The position numbers and the translations under genes were made by a program. From assembly GCA_029821235.1 (NCBI GenBank), contig JALGTT010000090.1, positions 1 to 5,741 on the forward strand: DNA of 5,741 nucleotides. Reading direction: 5' to 3'. Shown piece by piece: positions 1 through 5,514 of the stretch; position 1 is the first letter of the stretch, and each line of letters opens with the position of its first letter. Origin of the DNA: Candidatus Hebobacteria bacterium. GTDB taxonomy: Bacteria > Armatimonadota > Hebobacteria > Hebobacterales > Hebobacteraceae. Below the pieces are notes generated by a model. It worked only from the letters and a program-made list of their open reading frames with translations, ran no database searches and was not told where the DNA came from.

Positions 1-791
1 TCGAGGCGGCGCGCGAGGGGCGCCTCCCGAAGGTGGTGGAACTCTCCGACATCAAGGGCGATCTCCATATGCACTCCGACTGGAGCGACGGGCACGACTC
101 CATCGTGGAGATGGCGCGGGCTGCGAAGGCCCTGGGTTATCGGTACATCGCCGTCGCCGACCACTCGGTCTCCGAGGTGCAGGCGAACGGGATGAGCGTG
201 GAGCGGCTGCGGAAGCGGGCGGCCGAGATCGAGAAGGCGCGCAAGGCGGTCCCCGGCATCGCCATCTTGAACGCCGCGGAGGTGGACATCAAGGCAGACG
301 GCTCCCTGGACTACCCGGACGAGGTGCTGGCCGAACTGGACTTCGTGCTCGCTTCCGTGCACTCCGGGTTCAAGTCGAGCCGCGACGCCATGACTAGGCG
401 CATCGTGAAGGCCCTCGAGAACCCGTATGTGGACGCGCTGGGGCATCCCACCGGCAGGCTGATCGGCCGGCGGGAGCCCTACGAGGTGGACATGGAGGAG
501 GTGTTGAAGGCGGCCGCGCGCCTGGGGGTGGCGGTGGAGATCAACGCCTACCCGGACCGGCTGGACCTGAAAGACGTGCACGCCCGCCGGGCGAAGGAAC
601 TGGGCGTCAAGATCCTGATCGACACCGACGCGCACTCCGCGGATCAACTCTCGTTGATGCACTTCGGGGTGGCCACCGCGCGGCGCGGCTGGCTGGAGGC
701 CGCGGATGTCCTCAACACCCTTCCCCTCGGCCGGCTCAAGCGGAGTCTGCGCAGGGCGCGGGGCGGCGGCAAGCGGCGGCCCCGCCGCTGA
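1..791 (+). CDS. polX: DNA polymerase/3'-5' exonuclease PolX, C-terminal PHP domain (5' partial)
   Basis: This is the C-terminal part of a bacterial family X DNA polymerase, which acts in DNA gap repair; only the PHP metal-dependent exonuclease domain is in the window. The reading frame is open from the left edge (first full codon at 3) and reads EAAREGRLPKVVELSDI into the PHP domain, which matches the linker that precedes PHP in PolX proteins. The GTG at 33 is therefore an internal Val, not a start. Counting that Val as residue 1, the PHP metal-ligand motifs are all present: DLHMHS (H12, H14), VADHS (H44), AAEVDI (E83), SVHSG (H110), GHPTGR (H138) and DTDAHS (D199, H201). The exonuclease site looks intact. 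The last 20 or so residues are a basic Arg/Gly/Lys tail. The polymerase and helix-hairpin-helix domains would lie upstream. A stand-alone PHP phosphoesterase is the alternative, but the upstream linker argues against it. Confidence 0.9.
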   Translation, partial: EAAREGRLPKVVELSDIKGDLHMHSDWSDGHDSIVEMARAAKALGYRYIAVADHSVSEVQANGMSVERLRKRAAEIEKARKAVPGIAILNAAEVDIKADGSLDYPDEVLAELDFVLASVHSGFKSSRDAMTRRIVKALENPYVDALGHPTGRLIGRREPYEVDMEEVLKAAARLGVAVEINAYPDRLDLKDVHARRAKELGVKILIDTDAHSADQLSLMHFGVATARRGWLEAADVLNTLPLGRLKRSLRRARGGGKRRPRR

Positions 792-816
792 ACCCCCGGC
801 AGGAGAAGTGCGCCCG

Positions 817-840
817 CGGGCAAAAGAAATCGTTTGCCCG
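817..840. promoter_or_regulatory. Perfect inverted repeat between polX and the HU gene
   Basis: CGGGCAAA (817-824) and TTTGCCCG (833-840) form a perfect 8-bp inverted repeat around an 8-base centre. It lies 25 bases after the polX stop and 43 bases before the HU start. No T-run follows, so a classical intrinsic terminator is unlikely. It could be an operator for a dimeric regulator of the HU gene or an RNA hairpin that limits read-through. The symmetry is seen; the role is inferred. Confidence 0.4.
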
Positions 841-867
841 TCACAGGACCGGGCAGCACATGCATCA

Positions 868-874
868 GGGGAGG
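868..874 (+). promoter_or_regulatory. Ribosome binding site fixing the HU TTG start
   Basis: GGGGAGG lies 8 bases upstream of the TTG at 883. The first residues after this TTG match the normal N-terminus of HU proteins, so this site decides the start. Upstream in-frame starts would add an Ala/Gly-rich extension with no counterpart in the family. Confidence 0.75.
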
Positions 875-882
875 CATCGGAC

Positions 883-1170
883 TTGACGAAATCGCAGTTG
901 ATAGCCGAAGTGACCAGAGTGACCAAACTGAAGAAGGGCGAGGTGACGCGGGTAGTGGACGCCGCCCTTGGCGTGATCTCCAGGAGGCTGGCGAAACACG
1001 AGAAGGTGCAGCTGACCGGCTTCGGCTCCTTTGAACCCAGAAGGCGAAAACCGCGGAATGGGGTGAACCCGCGCACGCGAGAGAAGATCGAAGTGGATGC
1101 CACCTGGTCGCTGTTGTTCCGGCCGAGCAAGAGATTGCGGGAGATGGTCACGGGCAAGAAGCGGCGCTGA
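883..1170 (+). CDS. HU/IHF-family DNA-binding protein
   Basis: This encodes a 95-residue nucleoid-associated protein, the usual HU length (about 90). HU dimers bind and bend DNA with little sequence preference and help compact the chromosome. The N-terminus, TKSQLIAEVTRVTKLKKGEV, forms the helical dimerisation region. The signature KVQLTGFGSFEPRRR (about 41-55) leads into the DNA-binding arm, whose tip keeps the intercalating-Pro motif NPRT (62-65). A C-terminal segment, FRPSKRLREMV, ends in the basic tail GKKRR. The arm and C-terminus are more basic than typical HU, and the usual FKPGK is FRPSK. The start is TTG at 883, chosen for its strong ribosome binding site and family alignment. No convincing promoter is seen in the 91-base gap after polX, so the gene may share polX transcripts or use a weak promoter. 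HU and IHF subunits cannot be told apart from sequence alone. Confidence 0.92.
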   Translation: MTKSQLIAEVTRVTKLKKGEVTRVVDAALGVISRRLAKHEKVQLTGFGSFEPRRRKPRNGVNPRTREKIEVDATWSLLFRPSKRLREMVTGKKRR

Positions 1171-1178
1171 ACGCGCCC

Positions 1179-1213
1179 GGCTCGGGATGACAGCGTGCGG
1201 CACTTGCCGAGCC
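1179..1213 (+). terminator. Possible terminator hairpin after the HU gene
   Basis: GGCTCGG (1179-1185) and CCGAGCC (1207-1213) are perfect inverted arms around a 21-base loop, beginning 9 bases after the HU stop. There is no T-run and the loop is long, so this is a weak call. The rest of the interval up to the tRNA promoter shows no gene. Confidence 0.3.
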
Positions 1214-1264
1214 CGCCGCCGTGAAGATGGGCGACGCACCTGAGGCTCCTCGCCTGGGGCCGAT

Positions 1265-1292
1265 TTGACACCTGTTCGGCGGGTGGTATAAT
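1265..1292 (+). promoter_or_regulatory. Sigma-70 promoter of tRNA-Pro with perfect hexamers
   Basis: TTGACA (1265-1270) and TATAAT (1287-1292) are separated by 16 bases. Both hexamers match the consensus exactly in very GC-rich DNA. Transcription should start near 1299, leaving a 5' leader of roughly 49 bases before the mature tRNA for RNase P to remove. Confidence 0.85.
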
Positions 1293-1347
1293 GCCCATGC
1301 AGCACGGGCGGCCGACGGGAACGTCGTTCGCCCGGTGAAGTTCCGGT

Positions 1348-1424
1348 CGGGGCGTGGCGCAATTTGGTAGCGCACCGGTATGGGGTGCCGGTGGTTGTCG
1401 GTTCAAATCCGGCCGCCCCGACCA
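1348..1424 (+). tRNA. tRNA-Pro (anticodon GGG), CCA encoded
   Basis: The 77 bases fold as a full cloverleaf. The acceptor is CGGGGCG/CGCCCCG (1348-1354 with 1414-1420). The D stem is GCGC/GCGC with a loop containing GG. The anticodon stem is CCGGT/GCCGG (1375-1379 with 1387-1391, closed by one G-T pair), and its loop ATGGGGT puts anticodon GGG at 1382-1384, which reads CCC. The T stem is GTCGG/CCGGC around TTCAAAT (1402-1408). The discriminator is A at 1421 and CCA is encoded at 1422-1424. The variable loop is five bases (class I). The terminal C1-G72 pair is a usual proline tRNA feature. It has its own strong promoter. Confidence 0.96.
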
Positions 1425-1441
1425 GATGATGTCGGTCCAGC

Positions 1442-1480
1442 CCGCCGCGCGCTCGGCGGCGTGTTTCCTCGTCTGTGCTT
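1442..1480 (+). terminator. Likely terminator after tRNA-Pro
   Basis: CCGCCG (1442-1447) and CGGCGG (1454-1459) form a perfect 6-bp G/C stem with a 6-base loop. A T-rich stretch containing TTT and several spaced Ts (1460-1480) follows, and the hairpin begins 18 bases after the encoded CCA. The T-tract is interrupted, so termination efficiency is uncertain. Confidence 0.5.
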
Positions 1481-1490
1481 GTCCATCCAT

Positions 1491-1511
1491 CAACGGCCTC
1501 TGCGGCCGTTG
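1491..1511 (+). terminator. Second hairpin between tRNA-Pro and 6S RNA
   Basis: CAACGGCC (1491-1498) and GGCCGTTG (1504-1511) form a perfect 8-bp stem with a 5-base loop. No T-run follows. It may back up the preceding hairpin and insulate the 6S RNA promoter that begins about 30 bases downstream. Confidence 0.4.
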
Positions 1512-1539
1512 CCGCGGCGGCCCCCGCGCCAAGCACCCG

Positions 1540-1568
1540 TTGCGCGCGGCGTGCGCCTGTGCTATCAT
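1540..1568 (+). promoter_or_regulatory. Sigma-70 promoter of 6S RNA
   Basis: TTGCGC (1540-1545) and TATCAT (1563-1568) are spaced by the optimal 17 bases. The predicted start is near 1575, about 20 bases before the 6S closing stem. That position agrees well with the independently folded RNA. Confidence 0.65.
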
Positions 1569-1584
1569 CGAATCCACAAAGAAA

Positions 1585-1778
1585 AAGGCTGTGGCCCTGC
1601 GGTGCGCGTGGTTGTCCCCACGTAGTTTTGAGCCAACACCAAAACTACGGGAGCCGTGTCTAACAGCCAAGTGGTAGCTCGGTCGCAAGCCCGAGAATCG
1701 CGCGGCTGTTCAGGTAGGCGCCCACCTGCTGATGCAGGTTCAAAAACCGGAAGGACACACGGCACGCGCGGGGTCGCT
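1585..1778 (+). ncRNA. ssrS: 6S RNA
   Basis: 6S RNA mimics an open promoter, binds the housekeeping RNA polymerase holoenzyme and damps transcription in slow growth. The interval folds in the 6S manner. Its ends pair in a long, bulged closing stem: CCCTGCG (1595-1601) with CGCGGGG (1767-1773), then GTGC, CGTG and TGTCC with their complements down to 1753. A large central bubble follows. Its 5' side holds a perfect 10-bp hairpin (1621-1630 with 1640-1649), and its 3' side holds ACCTGC/GCAGGT (1724-1729 with 1734-1739). An apical arm pairs AACAGCC (1662-1668) with GGCTGTT (1704-1710) and is capped by CTCGG/CCGAG (1678-1682 with 1691-1695). Blocks resemble E. coli 6S: GTCCCC, TGAGCC, GCTCGGTC, CCGAGAA and CACCT followed by GGTTCAA. 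Exact ends are uncertain by about 10 bases. The length (about 190) is typical. The gene symbol follows the E. coli name by homology. Confidence 0.85.
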
Positions 1779-1792
1779 TATTGAACGTCGGA

Positions 1793-1823
1793 GGCGCCGC
1801 CCGGCTTCTCGGCCTGCGGCGTC
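1793..1823 (+). other. Stable hairpin just downstream of 6S RNA
   Basis: GGCGCCGC (1793-1800) pairs with GCGGCGTC (1816-1823), 8 bp including one G-T pair, about 15 bases beyond the 6S closing stem. It may protect or define the 3' end of the 6S precursor. No T-run follows. Confidence 0.35.
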
Positions 1824-1836
1824 GGCGACACCCTGT

Positions 1837-1871
1837 GGAAGCGGACCTGTGGTCCGCTTCCTGCTGTCTGT
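1837..1871 (+). terminator. Strong hairpin, probable terminator of the 6S unit
   Basis: GGAAGCGGACC (1837-1847) and GGTCCGCTTCC (1851-1861) form a perfect 11-bp stem with a TGT loop. A mixed T-containing tail (TGCTGTCTGT) follows. It ends before the next promoter at 1888, the expected place for a terminator. The near-perfect palindrome could also work on the opposite strand. Confidence 0.6.
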
Positions 1872-1887
1872 GACCTCGAGCGTGCGG

Positions 1888-1916
1888 TTGCGTGCGGGCG
1901 GTGCACAGGCTATAAT
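1888..1916 (+). promoter_or_regulatory. Sigma-70 promoter of the glycosyltransferase operon
   Basis: TTGCGT (1888-1893) and a perfect TATAAT (1911-1916) are separated by 17 bases. The start is predicted near 1923, which gives a leader of about 120 bases before the ATG at 2042. Confidence 0.7.
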
Positions 1917-1944
1917 CGCGGCGTTCGGGGCAGGGACTCCTCAC

Positions 1945-2025
1945 ATGCGACGCCGCATCCTCGGCGTCAGACGATTGCGCACACCAGGTGGAGCCAACGG
2001 TGGAAGCCGTCGCTCGCACTATTGA
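1945..2025 (+). CDS. Possible Arg-rich leader ORF (26 aa)
   Basis: An ATG at 1945 sits 8 bases after AGGGA (1932-1936), inside the leader of the glycosyltransferase transcript. It opens MRRRILGVRRLR and runs 26 codons, eight of them Arg, to TGA at 2023-2025, 16 bases before the glycosyltransferase ATG. Placement, spacing and the overlapping hairpin are what a leader peptide would show. However, Arg-rich short ORFs arise easily in GC-rich DNA, so this is tentative. No family is recognised. Confidence 0.25.
   Translation: MRRRILGVRRLRTPGGANGGSRRSHY
1949..1968 (+). promoter_or_regulatory. Leader hairpin in the glycosyltransferase 5' UTR
   Basis: GACGCCG (1949-1955) and CGGCGTC (1962-1968) form a perfect 7-bp stem with a 6-base loop, about 26 bases after the predicted transcription start and within the possible leader ORF. 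It could stabilise the mRNA or act as an attenuator element. No known riboswitch is recognised. Confidence 0.35.
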
Positions 2026-2041
2026 CGGAAAGGCGATCCCA

Positions 2042-3196
2042 ATGCCGACGCGGGTGCTGATGGTGGTACCGCCCGCGGGCGGCGGACTCGCGCAACATGT
2101 CGTGGCTCTACTGAGGGGACTCGCGGCCGAGGGATACCAGGTGGCCGTATGTTGTGAACCGGAGAGCCTGGTGGCCGAGGCGGCGGAGGCGCTCTCCTTC
2201 CCCGTCCATCCGGTGCGGATTGCGGCGGAGGGGCCCTCGCGGACGCTGATGTCGGTGGTGCAGGTGGCGCGTGCGGTGGGATCCCTGCAGGCGCAGATCG
2301 TGCACACCCATTCGTTCCGCGCCGGCCTGGTGGGCGCGCTGGTGATGCCGGGCGCGGGCGGGGCGAGGCTGGCGGCCACCATTCACAACTTCCCGCCCGG
2401 GCCTCCGGAGGGACGGGCGAAGGCCCGCCGGCGGGACAGGTGGGCCGTGCAGATGCTGCTGCGGCGCGCGGACAGGCTGATTACGGTCTCCGATGCCCTG
2501 AGAAAAGAGCTTGCCGGGATGCGCCCGCGGGCGGCCGACAAGATGCTCACCATTCCCAATGGCGTGGATACCACGAAGGACCCGGTGGACCAGGCCGCGG
2601 CCCGCCGCCTGTTCGACCTGAACCCCTCCGCCCCGGTGATCGGCATGGTGGCTCGGCTGGCGCCGGAGAAGGGAATACCCCAGTTCCTTCGCTGCTGCCA
2701 GGTGGTGTCCCAGCAGCGCCCGGAGGCTCAGTTCCTGCTGGCCGGCGACGGCCCGCTGCGGGAGCAGGTGGAGGCCGATCGCGGCAAACTCGGGCTGGAG
2801 GACCGGGTGCGGTTGCTGGGGGAGGTGGATGCCCTGCACGAGTTGCTGGCCGCGCTGGACGTGCTGGTGGTGGCCTCCACCACGGAGGGATCCTCCGTGG
2901 TGGCGATGCAGGCGATGTGCCAGCAGAGGCCGGTGGTGGCGACGAGAGTGGGCGGAGTGCCCGAGGTGGTCTCCGACGGGGAGACCGGCATCCTGGTGGA
3001 GCCGGAGAACCATCGGGAACTGGCGCGCGGGGTCCTGACGCTGCTGGATGACGCCGACTTGCGCGCCCGCATGGGAGTCCGAGGACGGCAGCGGGTGAAG
3101 GAACTCTTCGACATGCAGGACATGGTGGCGAGAGTGAAGGAGGTCTACGCCGACCTGGTGCGCGCGGACCTGGAGAAGACGGGAGGGGAGAAATGA
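2042..3196 (+). CDS. GT-B fold glycosyltransferase, family 4
   Basis: This encodes a 384-residue retaining glycosyltransferase that should move sugar from a nucleotide-sugar to an envelope lipid or glycan at the cytoplasmic membrane face; donor and acceptor cannot be read from sequence. The N-terminal acceptor domain opens RVLMVVPPAGGGLAQHV (4-20), with a glycine-rich loop, then VHTHS (87-91) and TIHN (113-116). The linker carries LITVSDALR and IPNGVD (171-176). The donor domain has GMVARLAPEKG (201-211, phosphate-binding Arg and Lys), LAGDGPLR (233-240), STTEGSSVVAMQAM (279-292) and GETGILVEPEN (313-323). The second Glu of the EX7E motif is Gln290, a variant seen in some GT4 enzymes. Length is typical. 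The ATG at 2042 is chosen because GGAAAGG (2027-2033) lies 8 bases upstream and the first strand follows at once. GTGs at 1988 and 2000 would add an unsupported extension. The stop overlaps the next start (ATGA). Confidence 0.92.
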   Translation: MPTRVLMVVPPAGGGLAQHVVALLRGLAAEGYQVAVCCEPESLVAEAAEALSFPVHPVRIAAEGPSRTLMSVVQVARAVGSLQAQIVHTHSFRAGLVGALVMPGAGGARLAATIHNFPPGPPEGRAKARRRDRWAVQMLLRRADRLITVSDALRKELAGMRPRAADKMLTIPNGVDTTKDPVDQAAARRLFDLNPSAPVIGMVARLAPEKGIPQFLRCCQVVSQQRPEAQFLLAGDGPLREQVEADRGKLGLEDRVRLLGEVDALHELLAALDVLVVASTTEGSSVVAMQAMCQQRPVVATRVGGVPEVVSDGETGILVEPENHRELARGVLTLLDDADLRARMGVRGRQRVKELFDMQDMVARVKEVYADLVRADLEKTGGEK

Positions 3197-5388
3197 GAGG
3201 GCGGGCGTGCCTGCTGATGGCCGCGGTGTGGGTCGCGTTGGCGGTGGCGGGGGGGCACACCGCAGAGAAGCGCAAGTTGGTGGTGGCGGTGATCGACCAA
3301 ATACACTGGCACGACCTGCTGGACGAAAACGTGCAGCTTCCCACTCTCCGGCGGCTGATGGCAGAGGGAGCGGTGGGGATGATGTGTGCGAGAACCGCGC
3401 GCAGCGGCGAGGGCGGATATCTGACCCTTGGCTGTGGATCGCGGGCGTTCGCCAGGGATTCGGGCATGTCCCCCGGCCCCGAGGCCCTTGCCTTCAACGT
3501 CGGGGAGCGGGTGGACGGCGGGACGGCCGCCGAGAGGTATCGGGCCTATACCGGAGTCGGCCCCGGGGAGGCCGCGATTCTCCACCTGGGCATCGGGGAG
3601 TTGGCGCGGCAGAACGGGGCGGCCCCCTATCCGGTCCGCCTGGGCCTGTTAGGGGAGGAACTGGCGCGCGCCGGCCTCGCGGCGGCCTGTGTGGGCAACG
3701 CGGACACCTCCGCCGCCCGCCACCGCGAGATCGTGACCCTGGCGATGGACCAGCGGGGTCTGGTGATGCAGGGAGACGTCGGGGCGGGGCTGGGCCGCAG
3801 GTCCCCTCTCTCACCCAGCGGCGCCGCCACCGATGAGGGAAGGTTTCTGCGCGCCTTCGGCGATGCCGTGAAGACCGCGGACGTTCTGTTCGTCGAACTC
3901 GGGGAGACCGCCCGTGCCGCAGAGTGCGCGGAACACATGACCCCTCAGGCAGCCGCGGAGGCGAGGAAACGCGCCCTGGAGCGGTCGGACGGACTGCTGG
4001 CGCGGGCGCTCGCGCTGATGCCCGAGGAGGGCTGGGCGGTGATGGTGGTGGTGCCGGAGGTGCGCCCGCCCGACCCCGGGGAGAGAATGGCCGCCCTCGC
4101 GCCGGTGATCTTGGGCGGACCGGAGGCACGGCCCGGGGCGCTCACTTCCCCCTCCACTCGACGCCCCGGCCTGGTGGTTAACACCGATGTGGCCGCTACG
4201 GTACTGGATTTCTTCGGGCTGCCCGCGCCGCCGGACACCTTTGGGCGGCCCATGGCGACACTGCCCCTGGAGGGCGGCACAGAACAGTGGCTGTCCGCCC
4301 AGGTGGCGCGGGAGGATGACGTGGAGAGCGCGCGGCGGGTGGTGCTCCGGTGGCTGCCGATCGCGGGAGCCGCGGCGCTGTGGGCGGCGGCGCTGCTGTT
4401 GCTGCTCGGCGAGCGCGCCCCGCGCTGGACGCGGGTGTTGGTGAGGGGGGCGCTATCTGTCATTCTCGCGGTGCCGGCGGTGGCGTTGCTGGCCGGGGCC
4501 TATCCCTTGCCCTTCCCGGCGCTGTGCGGGGTAGTGGTGGGAGGCGCGCTGCTGCTGGCCTTCGTGAGCGGGTGGGTGAGCCTGGGGCGGTCCGCGCCGA
4601 CGGCGGCCTCCGTGGTGCTGGCGCTGGGGTTGGTCTACGCCCTTCTGCACGGCCGCGGTCTGCTGCACTGGTCTCCGCTCAGTTACTCGGCGGTGATAGG
4701 GGCGCGCTTCTACGGCATGGGCAACGAGTTCGGCGGGGCCTTGCTGGGGGCGATGCTGGTGGGCACGGGAGGGGTGCTCGGGTCCCGTTCCGCCGGCATC
4801 GGCAGGCGGGCACTGGCGGCCCTCGCCCTCGCCGGTGTAGCGGTGCTGGTGGGGCACACGGGGATGGGCGCCAACGTGGGGATGGCGTTGGCGTGCGCGG
4901 TGGGGTTCGGCGTGTTCATGCTCCACCTCTGGCGGGACGAACCCGGATGGCGGGAGGTGCTCGCCGTGGGCGTGCTGTTTGTCGGTCTGGTGGGGGTGGC
5001 GGTGCTGGCAGAGGTGCTCTTCAACAAAGGGGAGGCCTCCCACGTTGGTTTGCTGGTGGCCGCGGTGAAGGCGCGGGGATGGGTGCCCATCTGGGAGACC
5101 ATCTCGCGCAAGGTGGCGATGAACCTGCTGCTGGTGCGGCACTCGATCTGGGCGGACACGGCGGCTGCCGCGCTGACGGTGCTCCTGGTGGCGGTGGCGA
5201 CGCGGTCCACCCAGGTGGTGGGGGCGATGCGGGATCACCAATGGCTGCGTCCCGCGCTGACGGCTGGGCTCTTCGGCGCGGGCGCCGCGTTTCTGCTGAA
5301 CGATTCCGGGGTGGTGGCGGCCGGGGCGGCGCTGCTCTTCGCCGTCGGATGGTTGAGTTACGCGGCCCTGGGAGATGGAAAGGGCTGA
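3193..5388 (+). CDS. Polytopic membrane protein with extracytoplasmic alkaline-phosphatase-fold-like domain
   Basis: This encodes a 731-residue two-part protein of unknown function. Residues 5-23 form a hydrophobic signal sequence. Residues 28 to about 385 resemble the alkaline phosphatase/phosphoglyceromutase fold: KLVVAVIDQIHWHDLL (strand ending at D35), a TARSGEGGYLTLGCGSRA block (68-85), SPSTRRPGLVVNTDVAATVL (319-338) and GLPAPPDTFGRPM (342-354). The Asp-His motif of active members is not seen; the matching strand reads VVVPEVRPP. About ten hydrophobic segments follow from 388 to 725. They hold motifs recalled from an uncharacterised bacterial membrane family: SAVIGARFYGMGNEFGG (499-515), GHTGMGANVGMA (554-565) and LLNDSGVVAAGAA (701-713). 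The start ATG overlaps the glycosyltransferase stop by 4 bases and has GGAGGGGAG just upstream, so translation is probably coupled. Shared production suggests a role in moving or finishing a glycan or glycolipid. The gene call is firm; the function is inference. Confidence 0.9.
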   Translation: MRGRACLLMAAVWVALAVAGGHTAEKRKLVVAVIDQIHWHDLLDENVQLPTLRRLMAEGAVGMMCARTARSGEGGYLTLGCGSRAFARDSGMSPGPEALAFNVGERVDGGTAAERYRAYTGVGPGEAAILHLGIGELARQNGAAPYPVRLGLLGEELARAGLAAACVGNADTSAARHREIVTLAMDQRGLVMQGDVGAGLGRRSPLSPSGAATDEGRFLRAFGDAVKTADVLFVELGETARAAECAEHMTPQAAAEARKRALERSDGLLARALALMPEEGWAVMVVVPEVRPPDPGERMAALAPVILGGPEARPGALTSPSTRRPGLVVNTDVAATVLDFFGLPAPPDTFGRPMATLPLEGGTEQWLSAQVAREDDVESARRVVLRWLPIAGAAALWAAALLLLLGERAPRWTRVLVRGALSVILAVPAVALLAGAYPLPFPALCGVVVGGALLLAFVSGWVSLGRSAPTAASVVLALGLVYALLHGRGLLHWSPLSYSAVIGARFYGMGNEFGGALLGAMLVGTGGVLGSRSAGIGRRALAALALAGVAVLVGHTGMGANVGMALACAVGFGVFMLHLWRDEPGWREVLAVGVLFVGLVGVAVLAEVLFNKGEASHVGLLVAAVKARGWVPIWETISRKVAMNLLLVRHSIWADTAAAALTVLLVAVATRSTQVVGAMRDHQWLRPALTAGLFGAGAAFLLNDSGVVAAGAALLFAVGWLSYAALGDGKG

Positions 5389-5404
5389 CCTGCTCCTCCT
5401 GTCG

Positions 5405-5438
5405 GGTGTCGGGCGGAGACACCAAGGCGGGCCCCGCC
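5405..5438 (+). terminator. Two hairpins after the membrane protein gene
   Basis: GGTGTC (5405-5410) pairs with GACACC (5418-5423) around a 7-base loop. GGCGG (5426-5430) pairs with CCGCC (5434-5438) around GCC. Together they start 16 bases after the stop, but only CCTT follows. They are the likely end of the glycosyltransferase operon transcript, possibly inefficient or factor-assisted. Confidence 0.4.
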
Positions 5439-5440
5439 CC

Positions 5441-5470
5441 TTGCGGCCGTATCGAGCACAGGAGTAGAAT
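5441..5470 (+). promoter_or_regulatory. Sigma-70 promoter of the radical SAM gene
   Basis: TTGCGG (5441-5446) and TAGAAT (5465-5470) are separated by 18 bases. The predicted start is near 5477, just ahead of the first Shine-Dalgarno block, so the leader is about 40 bases. Confidence 0.55.
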
Positions 5471-5484
5471 GGCGCGCGGAAGAA

Positions 5485-5514
5485 GGAGGCCGCGATGAAA
5501 ACGCGGAGGCCGCG
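5485..5514 (+). repeat. Duplicated Shine-Dalgarno block
   Basis: GGAGGCCGCG occurs twice, at 5485-5494 and 5505-5514, with a 20-base period. The first copy is followed directly by ATG (5495) and the second by GTGATG (5515-5520). The second copy places GGAGG 8 bases from the ATG at 5518 and so decides the radical SAM start. The first serves the mini-ORF. Confidence 0.7.

Noticed and set aside
33..35. GTG at 33 as the start of a stand-alone PHP protein
   Set aside because: The same frame is open to the window edge and the upstream residues match the PolX linker; no ribosome binding site precedes it.
706..882. N-terminal extension of the HU frame back to an ATG at 706
   Set aside because: It would overlap polX by 86 bases and add a low-complexity stretch; the TTG at 883 has the ribosome binding site and the family N-terminus.
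834..1034. 66-codon + strand frame overlapping the start of HU
   Set aside because: It is out of phase with the conserved HU frame and has no motif or proper ribosome binding site.
865..1536. Long minus-strand open frame across the HU gene and the tRNA
   Set aside because: It overlaps a clear HU gene, a tRNA and their promoter, has no family-like sequence, and is expected from high GC content.
1425..1584. Searched the tRNA-6S gap for a second tRNA or small gene
   Set aside because: Only two hairpins and the 6S promoter were found; no cloverleaf and no ORF with a ribosome binding site.
1660..2382. Minus-strand open frame over the 6S RNA and leader region
   Set aside because: It crosses the 6S RNA, a terminator-like hairpin and the operon promoter, and shows no recognisable protein features.
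2108..3013. 301-codon minus-strand open frame over the glycosyltransferase
   Set aside because: Its low-complexity His/Gln/Arg-rich translation has no motif, while the + strand carries all GT4 motifs in order.
4350..5498. 382-codon + strand open frame in another phase of the membrane protein gene
   Set aside because: The Gly/Arg/Ala-rich translation is an out-of-phase shadow; the hydrophobic segments and conserved motifs are in the 3193-5388 frame.
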